Positions 46,704 through 58,721 are shown, counted from the first letter of the stretch. The stretch: 64,000 nt of DNA from Spodoptera frugiperda (GCF_023101765.2 NC_064237.1:5489649-5553648), one strand, 5' to 3'. The notes: generated from the letters alone by a model not told the origin. Numbers and translations: made by a program.

Positions 46704-47091
46704 TCTTTATATATATAATTCTTCTGTAAGTGTGTATGTCACTGAACTCCTTTTAAACGACTGGACCGATTATGATGAAATTTTTTGTGTGTGTTCAAGG
46801 GGATCTGAGAATGGTTTAGATTCACAATTTTGTCCGCTGGAAAATGTTTTTTTAAATAATTTTTAATTTATTAGTAGGTAGTTGTTGATTTTGGAATGTT
46901 TTACATTGGATCGGACAGACGGCGCTACCATCGCAGTGTCAAATATTAATGACGTTAGATATTGTCATAACATTTGAATAATAATTTTCATCAAAATGGT
47001 CCAGAATGTTTTAGCTTACGAGTATTAAAAAAAGTTTAAAATTTTCAAATTAAAGACGTGTAGACAGGACAACGTCTGTCGGGTCCGCTAG
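46704..47091 (+). mobile_element. Non-autonomous Helitron, 388 bp
   Basis: The left end is TCTTTATATATATAATTC, preceded by A (46703). The right end is CTAG (47088-47091), followed by T (47092), so it sits between A and T as Helitrons do. A GACAG/CTGTC hairpin (47063-47067 with 47076-47080) ends 11 bases before the terminus, the canonical 3' hairpin. There are no terminal inverted repeats or target duplication. The interior, with GAACTCCTTTTAAACGACTG and TTTTTTGTGTGTGTTCAAGG, is non-coding. Confidence 0.8.
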
Positions 47092-47882
47092 TTTTAATAT
47101 AAAAACTATTAAAATCCAGCATAACAATACCCATAGCTACACCGCAAGCGTGTCATACAATAAAAGAAAATTAATCAATATTTTTTGACTTCAGTCATTG
47201 TACTGAAATACTAGGTACCTACTACGACGAGTTCATTGCCCTTAATAATTTCTACCCATTTCCTTGTCACAAAACATATGTATAAATATCGTTAGGCATG
47301 TACAAACACTAGTAGACATCAATTATATTTTTTTTATGAAAATAGGTAGATAAGTTATTGATGTCTGATGATGATAACAGGTCCGCTCAAACTGTTGTGG
47401 TTCTTTCCTCTAAGGACCACTACAGAATCAACTTGCACGGTTCTCTCACATTATCCTCTATTTCATTGTCTGGACTTTAAAAGAGACTATGACCTCTGAT
47501 TTTGTTTCGGCATTTCTTCTCAGAGTAGTCGGATAGGAAATGCCGGCCTCATCTAGCTATTTGAAATATTGACATGTAAAAGTGTTATTTTATAACCTAT
47601 TTACAGAAATAAATATCATTTATCATTGATGTGTGTAAACGTGGTAACTGGAGGTATTGTCCCATATCTGATAGTCAAAACAGCGTCATTCACTACGACG
47701 CCACTGACTACCAACACCAGGAACTGATTGTTTTAATATGATTACTGAGTATTGACGTAATATAATACAATTCAACTGTTATCTGCAAGATATGGGTATA
47801 TCTAATAGTTTGTTTATTAGATATAATCCTTACGATATGCTTATGACAAAATTAAAAAAGAAGATAAAGCTATACCTATGTC
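47092..47882. other. AT-rich non-coding DNA
   Basis: Nothing recognisable is visible. Confidence 0.4.
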
Positions 47883-47894
47883 AGGGTCGTAGTG

Positions 47895-48068
47895 GCCCAG
47901 TAGGGCTCATGCCCAATCCGGAGCTGCGGACAACGTAACAGGTTACCGGGGCTCCGACTCAAAGCAGGAAAAGGAACGGGGTGGTTTTTAGTCAGTAAGA
48001 GTCTGACATTCCCTTTCGCCTCATCCAAGGTGGGAGAAGTCATTGGATGATTTTACCACCTCAAAAAA
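47895..48068 (+). mobile_element. R1-like LINE 3' tail insertion
   Basis: The tail motifs GGAGCTGCGGAC, GGCTCCGACTCAAAGCAGGA, AGTCAGTAAGAGTCTGACAT and TCATTGGATGATTTTACC are followed by an A run. It is flanked by the perfect 12-bp direct repeat AGGGTCGTAGTG (47883-47894 and 48069-48080). Confidence 0.75.
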
Positions 48069-48541
48069 AGGGTCGTAGTGAATGGCACCTATGTTAGGTT
48101 AGTAGTTTTTACCTTATCCTATATGAAATTTGATGAATCTCACTCCATGGGGCAATAAATATTTGCTACATAAGTATCACGTAAGGAAAACGGCGTGAGT
48201 TTTTGTGTTCATGTATGTAATAGTTTGATACAAATTCTCAAGAGTATTCACGTGAATTGCTCTGTCTCTACGCAGAGTTGGATAAATGCAACGAGAAAGT
48301 TTAATTAGAAGTACAGCAATCCATGTTATTGCTCAGTTTAGTAGTGCAGTCTCTTTTGTAAAATACCTGTTTCAGTATTTGAAAGAGGTCATTCAACTCG
48401 TAACTATTTTGGTAATCCATTCATTAAGTTTGATGGATAAACTCTAATCTACGGTGTTACAAATTGCAATAATTAGTTTACATACAACAAAAATTATTTG
48501 CATAGATTAACGCATTATAAGATTTTACGGCTATCGATGAT

Positions 48542-48687
48542 TCGAGTGGCGGACTATCGGGCTACGGCTCAAAGCGCAGGAGTAGGAACGGGGTGGTTAT
48601 TAGTCAGTAAGAATCTGACACTCCCTCTCGCTTCACTCCGGCGGTGGAAGTGATTCGATGATTTTCCCCCTCTCAAAAAAAAACAGT
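48542..48687 (+). mobile_element. R1-like LINE 3' tail insertion
   Basis: GGGCTACGGCTCAAAGCGCA, AGTCAGTAAGAATCTGACAC and ATTCGATGATTTTCCCCC are followed by an A run. The direct repeat TATCGATGAT (48532-48541 and 48688-48697) flanks it. It shares its sequence plan with the copy 650 bp upstream but has its own target duplication, so the two are independent insertions. Confidence 0.7.
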
Positions 48688-48697
48688 TATCGATGAT

Positions 48698-50435
48698 AAA
48701 GTGCAAACAAAATAAGACGATTTTCCTTATAAAGTCATGTCCTTTAAATACAAAATGTGTAAGGACTGAAAATCTCCGTATCATCGCAAATCGACATATT
48801 TTATTCAATAATTACAATTACTATGAAACATTGCCTCAAATCATGCCATTTGTCAAGTCAGTCTTATCTCAAATATTGATATTAACCGTTTTTATTGGTA
48901 TCAAATCAATTTGCCCAAGGTTAGTTTTAGTTCAAGGGTACAAAGTACAAAATGCTGTATCGAATCGATGCCCCATGCACGCAATTGATTATTTATTATG
49001 CAATATAAAAATATTTGATACTTAATCTTTGAGGGGTCGTGACTCATATGTTGTTAATTAATATTTATTGATATTCGTGTAAACTATGTAAATTGTTGGA
49101 TGAATTTTTAGAGGTTCTAGTATTCAGTACCTCTAGATTCTATCTTCTCTCTCTGTCTGTAAGAAGTCTTAATTTATAAAACACTGTATTATAGAATATT
49201 TGATGAATATTTTAATTTTCTCGTGTTATACTTAATTTAACAGTAGTACTTCTTAGACTCGTACGATCTGTAGCAATTATCGATTTAGTCGTCGACAATC
49301 AATTGATTGACAACCTTATTAAATAGGACTTTTCACCTCAATCTTAACATAAATTAGTGTTATATACCGTTGGCAGAATCATCATTGTTTTAATGTGTTT
49401 ACTTAATACTCGTAGCTTATACTCGTATTAAATGATCTTCTGTCGAAGTATGTCATAATGTCATTTGAATTGACTAACGACGTGTAATTCATGACGCTGA
49501 CCGTTTGTATTATATAATGATTTTGTGATTACATAATACTGGTTAACTACAGTTACCATCAAAAGTACCTATAAGTATATGAAAGAAACATGTTTTTTAT
49601 TTACAGTTAGGTATGTTCATCTGGCAACACGATCAGTTTATATAAAAAGAGTATTTACTTAAATTGAGAAAATACTTCAGTCTTGATTTCAAATAAACTT
49701 TTTAAACTTTAGCTAGATCTAAAATCACATAAAATTATTTAATAATAAACAGTCTTCTTAGCCAAACAATATCGACAACAGAAGTTTTCTGTGAGCACAA
49801 AGATTTTCAATTTTACATACTAAATTAGAAATCTTTCCAACTGTAACAGAGCGGACGGAAAACCATCTATATCCATAAAGCTTACATAAAAAATTCAAGT
49901 GCATAAGTTGCAACCCGATCTTATTCCACGGGGAACCTTTTCTTCCAGCAAACCCGAGGAAACTGCACCAAATATAAACAACACGTGTTCATATATTTCC
50001 TCTTATATTCCCACAACATTTTACAAGTAACCCTAGACTGGTATTATCTTAAAATTATCACAGTATGTGGAATACTTATTGCTAACATGATGGAACGTTC
50101 ACATACGACATTCGCGCAGCTGACTCTGAGGAATGTAATATTAGAGTACATGGAAACTGGTATCATGTGTACTTCCCATAGGAATTTTCATTAGATTATC
50201 GTTTCTGCGAGCTCTTACCACTTCACATTCGTCACGTCGTGTCGCGTGTGACGGATCGCGCCGTACACCGATAGGGTTGCTTTAGGAAACTCAGAATATG
50301 TATAACCTAAAGTACGTATAAGCTCGATCACTTTTTACACACCTCTTTTGGAGACTAATCGCGGTAATGACCCTGAATGTACTGAATTTTATCTTTCTAC
50401 AGTAGGTCAGATAAAAGTCAAAGAATACAAATAAC
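48698..50435. other. AT-rich non-coding DNA
   Basis: No gene recognised. An open frame of 110 codons on the + strand (48693-49025) starts in the LINE's target duplication and shows no domain. Confidence 0.35.
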
Positions 50436-50961
50436 GGGTGTCCCAAAATTAACGCAAGATTTGAATTTGCCCCCATTTGTGCAGTGAAGTGTTGGCAACC
50501 CTGAAAAAAAAGCAATTAGACAGCTACCAGTATAGGGTTATTAAAAATGGAGCGTTACACGATAGAACAACGTGTCTTCATTATTAAAGAATATTTTAAA
50601 GACATTTCCAGGTCGTGTACTCTCTCGTTTCGGTGATCAAAATTGGCCTCTTAGATCGTGTGATTTAACACCATTAGACTTCTTTTATGGGGTTATTTGA
50701 TATCACAAGTATGTCAACAAGCCCACAACCACCTGTGCATTAAAGGAGGAGATTCAACGCTGCATCAACGAAATTCAGCCACATTTATGCAGAATGGTCA
50801 TGGCAAATTTCAACAAAGCCATGGAGGCCATTTGTCCGATGTGCTATTCCATATATAACCCTATCCTATGTACTTTACGAGTCAATAAAAATATAACTAT
50901 CAAAAGACTAAAAACGGCGTTTTCTATTTAATTCAAATCTTGCGTTAATTTTGGGACACCC
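50436..50961 (+). mobile_element. Internally deleted mariner-like element, 526 bp
   Basis: The ends are perfect or near-perfect inverted repeats of about 29 bp, starting GGGTGTCCCAAAATTAACGC on each side. Inside, the + strand keeps the two extremes of a transposase gene. The start MERYTIEQRVFIIKEYFKD lies at 50548. A C-terminal part reads WPLRSCDLTPLDFFYG and includes the LTPLDFFLWG-like motif, in which the last catalytic Asp lies in Tc1/mariner-type proteins. The catalytic middle is missing and the frame is broken after DFFYGVI. It cannot move without an outside transposase. Confidence 0.75.
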
Positions 50962-52968
50962 TTTATATTTGTCCTTATTGGATTACTTAATAAATATAGA
51001 TAAAATTTAAATTTAAAAGTCATGGTGCACTGTCATTATATACGCAAAAGGAAATGTTTAGGCACGCCTTCATTTCGAGATTAATTGATAGCGTAGGTGC
51101 ACGCAAATACCTAAATCCTCACATCTGTTCACCAAAATGCACATTTAAATGTCATAACTTTAAAAATTCTAGAGAAAACGGACACTAAGACCTTGGTGAA
51201 TGGAAGCTTAATTCCGTAGACTGTAGATATGGCCAACGCAGCCTGAAAGGTCAAAACAGTCCGAGACAGCCCTACATTCGGCACACGGGTCGACGGATTG
51301 ATCGAGGAATTACGTGGCTAACATCTACCAAAATGATTGATAACCGTCTTGGGAAAGGGAATTATTGTTGGATCCCTGATAGGCGTTTAGTGCGATAGTT
51401 GATTTCGATGCTCGTATGCCGTCGTTAGAGACCCTAGTACTGAGCTATCTCCTTTGAGGCTCCCATTCTCTCCGTATATGTGTTGCTGATAAGAATATTA
51501 CGTGTCTTATCTCTTACACTACGTTCTAGCTGGGTTTTAGTTATTCTGTAGTCAACAGAATTTGGTTTATCGACACAAATGTTGGATCTTTCTATCCGCA
51601 CACCCGCCAATGATACTGAAGTAACTAAGTGTAAAGTCAAAAATATTTGTGTGTCCATAAAAAGTCATCTCCCCCAATAAAACAGTATTGGTATACTGTT
51701 TCCTAAAGCACCGTTAGAAACGTTTCTAACGTAATCACATGACCCAATTCTAGTAGGTTGATAACACCACATTCCTCGCTCATTTTTATGCGATGTGTTT
51801 CGCGATTTAATGATGATATTAAATATCATCAATTGTATCTCTAATCTAATCTAATTTTACATTTCTTGGGTATTTTACAGACCTATGTATATTTTTGTAT
51901 CAGTTCAATCTAGAACTATTCAATATTAGTCCTTATGTGGTGGACATAAAAATACGAGTATTTTGAGTATAAGCTTATACACCACACCATTTCCCTTCCC
52001 CGTGTTTCTACTGAATATTTCTTAAAATCCAATAAAGTTACCCGACTCTATGATCGTCCCCGTGCTCACTAGAGCATCGATAATACCCCATCTATATTAC
52101 AAAAGTTTATTAAAAACGAACAAGATATTTTTATCACTTGCAAAATCTATCCGTAAATATTGAATGACTCATTTTAATAAACAAGTTTTGATAATGTACG
52201 AATACTGTTATTTGCCCGCTATCAGTTCATGGTCAATATCTTTATTATCGATCGTCACTAGTACATATGTATTTATTATAATATTTGAAACAGTATTAAT
52301 TGCTTATGTAAACAAAACACGCATTTTTGTAACAACACGTGTAGCTACTGCGCATAATTTGAATGTATTGGGTAATATGGATTCAATTACAATGTTATTT
52401 ACTTGACAACTTAGTAAAAGAATACATTACAATGCGCTCAATGCTAGCAAAACGATCGTCCTGTAGGTATTTAAACGAATGCAATTCTATGATGAGAATT
52501 TTCAACCATTAATTTTACACGCATCTCGCATTTGTGCGCGAATTCAATTATTTATCATATGAATTTCACGCCATTAAAGTCAGCTCCCGAGGTCACAGTT
52601 GCACAAATATTAACTTTCATAAAAACGTATCGCAAATTGAAATCTTCTTATAAATAGAACGAAATAGTTAATTCACCGTAACATTAATATTGAGATAGAT
52701 ATCATAAGGAAGTCGTAATTCAAGGTTGACCGATCAAATGAATCGCTAATAATGATCATAAACATAGAGATACCAAATACACACCTACATTTATTTTAGT
52801 GAATTTGCAATACTACGTTCTTGACATATTTTAATTACGAAATGTTCCTATAGTATTGTAGACTCTATGTCTTGACATTGACGTTGTCATTAAAGTGATT
52901 ACATGTTTATAATGCTCGTTAATGTATCATTACATTATCCAACATCCTGTAGCTTCGAAAATTGCCTA
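50962..52968. other. Non-coding DNA
   Basis: No gene recognised. A 74-codon minus frame at 51434-51658 has fairly balanced composition but no recognisable domain. Confidence 0.35.
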
Positions 52969-53280
52969 TTACGTAAACACTAAACAGTACATTACGAAGA
53001 TAACTTTTCGATCATTGCCAACATAAAACCACATTCTCAAAGATGTACAACTAACACAAGGGTTAATGGAAATCCTCAATCCAATCTGGCCGAATAATTG
53101 GTTAGACTTACCTTGCTTGGAACAAAGCGTACCAACGACATTGTTCACTGGAGGTTTATTGGCAACCGATGTAACATACCATCGCAAATTAACACAGCCG
53201 ACCTCAATATTATCGGGGAACACGGCCTTCGCCTTGTGTCCGAACGCACTACACACTAATAGCAAATTTTCCCCCAGCAC
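52969..53280 (-). pseudogene. Degenerate piggyBac-like transposase fragment
   Basis: The minus strand is open for 103 codons. RWYVTSVANKPPVNNVVGTL followed by CSKQGKSNQ resembles the NWYTSVxLAxxLLxxxTxLVGTLRxNRKGNP segment of piggyBac transposases. The later MWFYVGNDRKVIFVMY resembles KWKDxRxVxMLST in the same proteins and lies at about the expected distance. The upstream catalytic region is not recognisable and no start is seen. A CAAG/GTAAGT at 53112/53111 (minus) could instead make this a spliced exon, but the similarity continues across it. The match is from memory, not a search. Confidence 0.4.
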
Positions 53281-54593
53281 CTACCACTCAAGAGGTAAAT
53301 TGACAGTAATAGATTTGTTCCCTTCCCTTCCTTACTCTTTTGTAGTAAAATGTCGGCCGCCACACTATTTTGTCGAGGTTTATATCCCTCCATTGTTGGT
53401 TTCAATTTCCAGTGCTGACAGACTTTTCTGAACCACGCACATAGCGTCACGTAATTTTTCGGTCTTTATTTAGATAATGACTTCCTATGAAAAGACGGAA
53501 AGTTTGTACATGTTTCTCAGCCACAGAACCTACCCTTTCATTTTCTCTAACAAAGCATAATAGTGGGCCCAGTGATCTCTCAACACAATACGCGTATTTA
53601 TTATTTCAACAATAATAACGGAGCATCGATTATTGTGGCCTTTCCATACGGAGGACCTACATTCGGTCCTTTGTTTTTCGGCGGCCATGTTTAGTGGCCA
53701 GCCTTTATTAGGGAATTGGAAGTGTGCGACACAAAGGGTCTTAAATTAAATCAACTACCCCAATATTCCCTGCAGGAGTGCTTTATAGATTGAAGGACGC
53801 TGTAACCGCCGCCTTACTGGCTCCATATTGACTAAAGTCTAGCTTGACAGCATAAAATAAAACGTGGAATGGACGGCACAAGTAACTTTCAACTATTTTT
53901 GCTTTTGTACCCTAGAACATTCGTGTCTGAGTGAATTAACTTCAATCCTTATTTTTCAAATGTTCCCTGTTTCAGTTCTCCGTAAATACTGAGTCGCTTG
54001 CGAAGTATAGTGGATAGACAATGTAGTAAAGTTTGTCTCTCATTTTATTGTTCTACCATGTTTCGCTGGAGCTACCTTGCAAATACATAGAAAATGTTTA
54101 ATAAACTTTTGTATAATACATCTACAGTAAATACATTTTGGTGTGCTTTCAAAAACTTTGATCATTTACCAGGTAAAAAAGAAACTGTTATAAGTAAATT
54201 GCTATTAAAAATAAGTTACAGTTAGTACAATACACTTCTGCGTCTTTATTAAACAAGTTTAATATTTTAATATCAATCTACATTTTAAATTGTTTGAACA
54301 AACTTTGCTCAAATCTTTCACGTACCCACTTGATTCACAAGCGTGACTTGCAAAAATGTGTGTCACATTCTTTATTTTAGGCGTTGCCGTTACAAAAGTG
54401 TAACATTCTATTTAGATAGGAAGGGTCAGTCATTGACCGGCCTCTACTTTTAACTCATTAATTGTTTCGACCTTGTCATCTATGAATCAGCTATTAGCTT
54501 CGTGTTTCCCTTTATCTTGTAGAACATGTCGATAAATTGTGTCGGTCATGAAGATCAGTAACAGTACTTAATTGCTTTTCTTTTTGTCATCAG
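53281..54593. other. Non-coding DNA upstream of the SLC26 coding start
   Basis: About 53560-53850 is less AT-rich and contains CGGCGGCCATGTTTAGTGGC (GCCAT-type YY1/Pho-like core) and a GGACC...GGTCC hairpin. It could be a promoter-proximal element. No first exon with a clear donor is visible here, although the acceptor at 54593 demands an upstream exon. Confidence 0.35.
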
Positions 54594-54812
54594 GTGGTCC
54601 ACAGCAGAAAAATGTCATCGCCGTCCAAACTTCGATCCAAGAGACAGGCTCGATACAAACGTCTGTTACACAAACGACTTCCAATTACAAAATGGCTTCC
54701 AGAATACAACTCGGAGAAGGCTCTGGCAGATTTAATTGCGGGCATCACAGTGGGCCTTACGGTGATACCACAGGCTCTGGCGTATGCGACACTGGCTGGA
54801 CTTAGTCCACAG
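54594..54812 (+). CDS. SLC26 family anion (sulfate) transporter, first coding exon (gene runs off right edge)
   Basis: The exon opens after a polypyrimidine acceptor (TTTTTGTCATCAG, ending 54593). It has 18 untranslated bases and then ATG at 54612 (AAAAATGTC, favourable context). The 67 codons give a basic cytosolic N-terminus, WLPEYNSEKALADLIAGITV, then LTVIPQALAYATLAGLSPQ, the first membrane segments and the hallmark IPQALAYAxLAGLxPQ motif of SLC26/SulP permeases. These are plasma- or organelle-membrane exchangers or permeases of sulfate, chloride, bicarbonate and similar anions; the closest human type by motif is A11. The exon ends at CAG/GTAAAT, phase 0. The six exons in the window give 312 residues of the membrane domain. 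The remaining helices and the C-terminal STAS domain are outside. Confidence 0.9.
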
Positions 54813-55429
54813 GTAAATTGAGATGCTCACCATACCGTACCAAGATAAATATTGAGGCAGGTACATTTTTGACCTTCGGACCCGTTGGCCGCATACTCCA
54901 TGAAATATTTAATCTCGGGCAGCGTACGGAGTTCTGTTATCATATCTCCTATATGGTACAAGTCTTCCGAATATTTTTATCCCAGGAATCTGAATAACGT
55001 TTTAATATCGACAGGGTGCCGCAGGTAAAAGTCGATCTGTTCCAAATACGAGGATCTGATTGCATTTTTAGCGGAGCAATGACCGGATATTTGGAGACAT
55101 AAGGTCGATTACCAAAAACCTTCGGTCTACAGGTCTTAATATAAAATATCGAACACGTGTTGAAAGTATCAAGTTTATGTAATGGTTATATTTAGTTCAG
55201 AACTTTCGAATAAGATTGATTTGGTAAATGCTTTATGTATTCATAATGTGTTTACGTAGTTTGTGGTAACAGAGATAAATGTATTTACAGAATCTTTGAC
55301 GTTAACTTTTTCGCAAGTAATGTATGTGTAGTATTCTAACTATGTAGAAATATTGCAGACTTGTGTAGTACTTTACACTTGTCCCCTGACGATAACTGAA
55401 GTACGTATTCACAGTCGTAAATTTTTCAG
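54813..55429 (+). other. SLC26 intron (first within coding sequence)
   Basis: GT donor at 54813 and AG acceptor at 55428-55429, 617 bp. No repeat is recognised inside. Confidence 0.8.
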
Positions 55430-55625
55430 GACGGTCTCTACTCATCGTTTATGGGATGTTTCGTCTACATAGTGTTTGGGTCTTGCAAGGACATTACTTT
55501 GGGACCGACAGCGTTGCTGGCCCTCATGACTTATCAACAAATACAGGGAAGAAACCCTGACTATGCCGTATTACTCTGCTTTTTGTCTGGCGTGGTACAA
55601 CTCGGAATGGGCTTATTACATTTAG
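55430..55625 (+). CDS. SLC26 transporter, coding exon 2
   Basis: Residues 68-132 plus the first base of codon 133. It encodes DGLYSSFMGCFVYIVFGSCK and DITLGPTALLALMTYQ, the SLC26 signature region and the GPTA loop that help form the anion-binding site in this fold, followed by a hydrophobic segment FLSGVVQLGMGLLHL. The family signature normally has an aromatic residue before GLY (P-x-Y-G-L-Y); here it is Asp, directly at the exon junction. The exon ends TTAG/GTAAGT, leaving phase 1. Confidence 0.9.
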
Positions 55626-55651
55626 GTAAGTGGAGTCTTCCTTATTCTAAA

Positions 55652-55835
55652 CTAGCTTATGCCAGCGACTTCGCCCGCGTTTCCGTGGGATAAAAACTAA
55701 CCTATGTGTTATTTCAGACCATAATCTACCCCTATTCCAAATTTCATTCCGATCGCTTCAGCCGTTTTGACGTGATTGAGTGCCAAAACATATAAACCCA
55801 CTAACTTTCGCATTTATAATATTAGTAAGATAATT
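55652..55835 (+). repeat. Dispersed repeat B in SLC26 intron
   Basis: Starts CTAGCTTATGCCAGCGACTT, then CGCCCGCGTTTCCGTGGGAT, CCAAATTTCATTCCGATCGC, CGTTTTGACGTGATTGAGTG, and ends TTTATAATATTAGTAAGAT. It matches 15486-15605 in order. Such ...ATAATATTAGTA ends are common in lepidopteran non-LTR derived repeats (from memory). Confidence 0.55.
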
Positions 55836-57577
55836 TAACCCCTACTTCCTCAATTATACTTTAATTTGTAATGTAATGAGCCAGTATGGCACGTGTTGCT
55901 GCTTCACATTAATTAATTAGTATATTCTCTAATCATGTTCAGATTGGCTCTAGACTTAATCTATTGCAAACAGTTTTAGTATGTAATTAATAAGCTCAAA
56001 AATGGTTGTGTAATGTCAATCACATCCGATATTATGTTTGATATTTTTAATGGACGTGTAGGGATTTTCTCTCGTGAATTGTTGTGATCTTCATTGACAT
56101 TCAATTAAATGAACCTCTCAGCACTGACTAGAAGAAGTGCAGACACTACTGCAATCGTTACTCGACGAGTTTTGAGAAAGCAAAGAACTACTGGCCTTCA
56201 ACATTTTCCCACGTTAAAACAGTTCTTAAAAGCATTTCAGAATGAAAACACATCGACATGTTTTCAACTCCTTTTCTAGTATTTGACGTATTTGCAAACA
56301 AAAGTGCATTGTGCCCGTCGAAGACACGATACTAACTTGGCATAATGTTCTGCTGTGTATTTAATTATATCCTGTACTGAGCAAGGCCGACGCGCAATAC
56401 AAGTGAGAGTAAACATTTATAGTTGAATAATTGTATTAATTTAATGATCAATTTACCTTTATACTTGAACCCGACATCCAAAATCGATCCTTATTTAGGA
56501 CAACATAAAGATAAAAGTTATTTCTTTTGTCCTGAAAATAGTGTATTGTCAATGTGTTATTTATCGCTATGAGTAGCGGGTTTATACAAGCCGACTCAAT
56601 AATAATTTTCCCTTTGTTATCTCCAAATTGAAGTTCGCCACCTCTATCCACAAAGGCATACATAATAGTTACATTTACAATGCGCCCTCAATTATCATGA
56701 GCTAGTTCATAACTAGTGTATACTTTAGTTTGTGTGCTTATCTCAGTATCATTATCCAATTTCAATTCAGGAGCGGGTATGGGTTCTGTTTCATTATTCA
56801 CTCCCTCTCGCTTAATTTGATCTCCTCTTCCCAACTAGAAACCTTCCTCGAATTGTCTTTCAGTTCTGTGGAATTGGCTTCATTTGTTCTTTGATATTTA
56901 TTTAATTATGTCGAGGTGAAGGATTCATAGGTATTATGTTTTATGATTACTTGTTTATTGGTTGAAATTGATATTGAGGATACTTGAAACTTAATTTGGC
57001 CCAATTAGTTTTGTTACCGGTTTAAAGTCATTTTTGGAATTATTATTTGTTTATTTTTCTCGTTGGTTAAGAAAGCGCAAGTATGGCTGTCCAAATCTTG
57101 TGTTTTGTGTGTAATCGCTTCGGTTAATTGTAAAGTATTCTGCTCTTCTAGAAAAATAGTTTTAATAATAATTTGGATTAGTCTTTATAATCATGTAACT
57201 CGTTATAATCATTTTAAATGTAATCTCTTGTAACATCGATGTTTGACTTTAGTTTCGTTTAAATACATAATATTTACATGTAGTAAAGTCATGTGATAGG
57301 ATTCGGAAGCCTTTAGTATGCTATGCAAAAAATAATAAACATATTCTGTAAAAGTCTTACATTTGTATTTACGTGTGCGTACTACACATATCATGTACAT
57401 AAGTATGTATGTAGGTACTGAGTTTTTATATTTACTACAATAAATAGTGACTGGCCTTGACTGGCTAGACGGACAATGGTAATGTATCTAAATATATCTA
57501 CTCAAAGCTTTTGATAAGACAATAGTTTGATACTTAATATAGAACATAATTAAAGTCCCAAGTACCAAGTCAGACTA

Positions 57578-57723
57578 TGGAGCTGCGGACTACTTAACAG
57601 GTTACCTGGGTCCCGGCTCAAAGCAGGAGTAGGAAGGGGTAGTTTTAAGCCAGTAAGTTTCTGACACTCTCTCGCATAACTTAAGGGATGGAAATTATTG
57701 GATGATTTTAGCCCCTTAAAAAA
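57578..57723 (+). mobile_element. R1-like LINE 3' tail in SLC26 intron
   Basis: GGAGCTGCGGACTACTTAAC, CGGCTCAAAGCAGGAGTAGG, CAGTAAGTTTCTGACACTC and TTATTGGATGATTTTAGCCC, then an A run. No clear target duplication was found, and it is more diverged than the other copies. Confidence 0.65.
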
Positions 57724-58154
57724 GTATTTTCTGAGATTTGCGCAACTAAATATTGATCCTGTATAATGTTGCTAGAGTTACATTCTAAGATTAAATAACT
57801 GCAATCAAATAGGTTTATTTATTTTGGAACTATGGTGACACAGACAAATAGATATACAGAACATGAGGGGTGTTATACGATTTTGCTTCGAAGTTTAAAA
57901 ATAACTTTTTTAAGCGGCGTTAAGTGCCACAATGTATACCACTGCCGACGGCTTTTGTCCAAAAGGCGTGACGTTGCATTGCATATTTTATTAATTTAGG
58001 ATAGTTTGATGTGCTGATATGATTGATGAATGTAGATATCGAGTCATTTGGCTTTCCATTGTTTCTGCCTACCCCAACGGGAGACAAGTGTGACGATATG
58101 TATGTATGTATATTTTTTTATTAATGTTATTTATTTGTTTATACTTCTGTACAG

Positions 58155-58294
58155 GTGTTCTAATAGACTTCATATCAGTGCCAGTCACGGTTGGATTCAC
58201 ATCAGCTACATCTGTGATTATCGCCGTTTCACAACTGAAGGGCCTTCTGGGACTACAGTTCAAATCTGGCGGATTCTTGGACACTGTTAAAAAG
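58155..58294 (+). CDS. SLC26 transporter, coding exon 3
   Basis: Completes Gly133 and encodes residues 134-179: VLIDFISVPVTVGFTSATSV, then IIAVSQLKGLLGLQFKSGGF and LDTVKK. The order FISxPVxxGFTSAxxxII followed by SQLKxLLGL is strongly characteristic of SLC26 transporters. Acceptor TTCTGTACAG, donor AAG/GTATTT, phase 0. Confidence 0.9.
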
Positions 58295-58321
58295 GTATTT
58301 ACTTATGTTATTTTAATAGAT

Positions 58322-58453
58322 GCCAATAGGCCCACCCCTATTACAAGGGACTTATAACACAAAAGGTGAAAAGTGGGTATACATTGCACAGTGGCATTAC
58401 GTGCCGTAATGTGCACCTCTGCCTACCCCTTCGGGGATAAAAGGCGTGACGTA
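58322..58453 (+). repeat. tRNA-derived SINE (family 1), tail only
   Basis: CCCACCCCTATTACAAGGGA, GGTGAAAAGTGGGTATACAT, TTACGTGCCGTAATGTGCAC and GGGGATAAAAGGCGTGACGT match the tail of the near full-length copy at 28475-28757. The head is missing. It lies only 27 bp inside the intron. Confidence 0.65.
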
Positions 58454-58721
58454 TCTTAATACCTTAATTCTTAACATTAGATATCAATTCCTTCTCTAAA
58501 GAAGTCTTTCAGTTATACTTGGTTGCATACTCCAATCAGTTCGAAACCTTGTAGACTTTGCATTAAAGTCGCAAATTGATTGAAGATATTTGGCAGTTTA
58601 AGGTTCATGTTGTACATAATGTATTATTCAAGACGAAGCAACGTGTGTAATTGAATGCAGTCAGGCCTGAAAGTAAATTATATTGCACGAACAGAAAACG
58701 TCATATTTGCCTGTTTTGCAT

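Larger units (their letters stand above)
55626..58154 (+). other. SLC26 intron 2 with repeats
   Basis: 2.5-kb intron, GT at 55626 and AG at 58153-58154. It contains dispersed repeat B (about 55652-55835) and an R1-like LINE tail (57578-57723). The rest is AT-rich without genes. Confidence 0.8.

Noticed and set aside
53066..53431. 121-codon + strand open frame
   Set aside because: It is antisense to the piggyBac-like frame, and its product shows no domain.
54572..54805. Alternative + frame over SLC26 exon 1
   Set aside because: The other frame carries the IPQALAYA motif and joins all later exons in phase.
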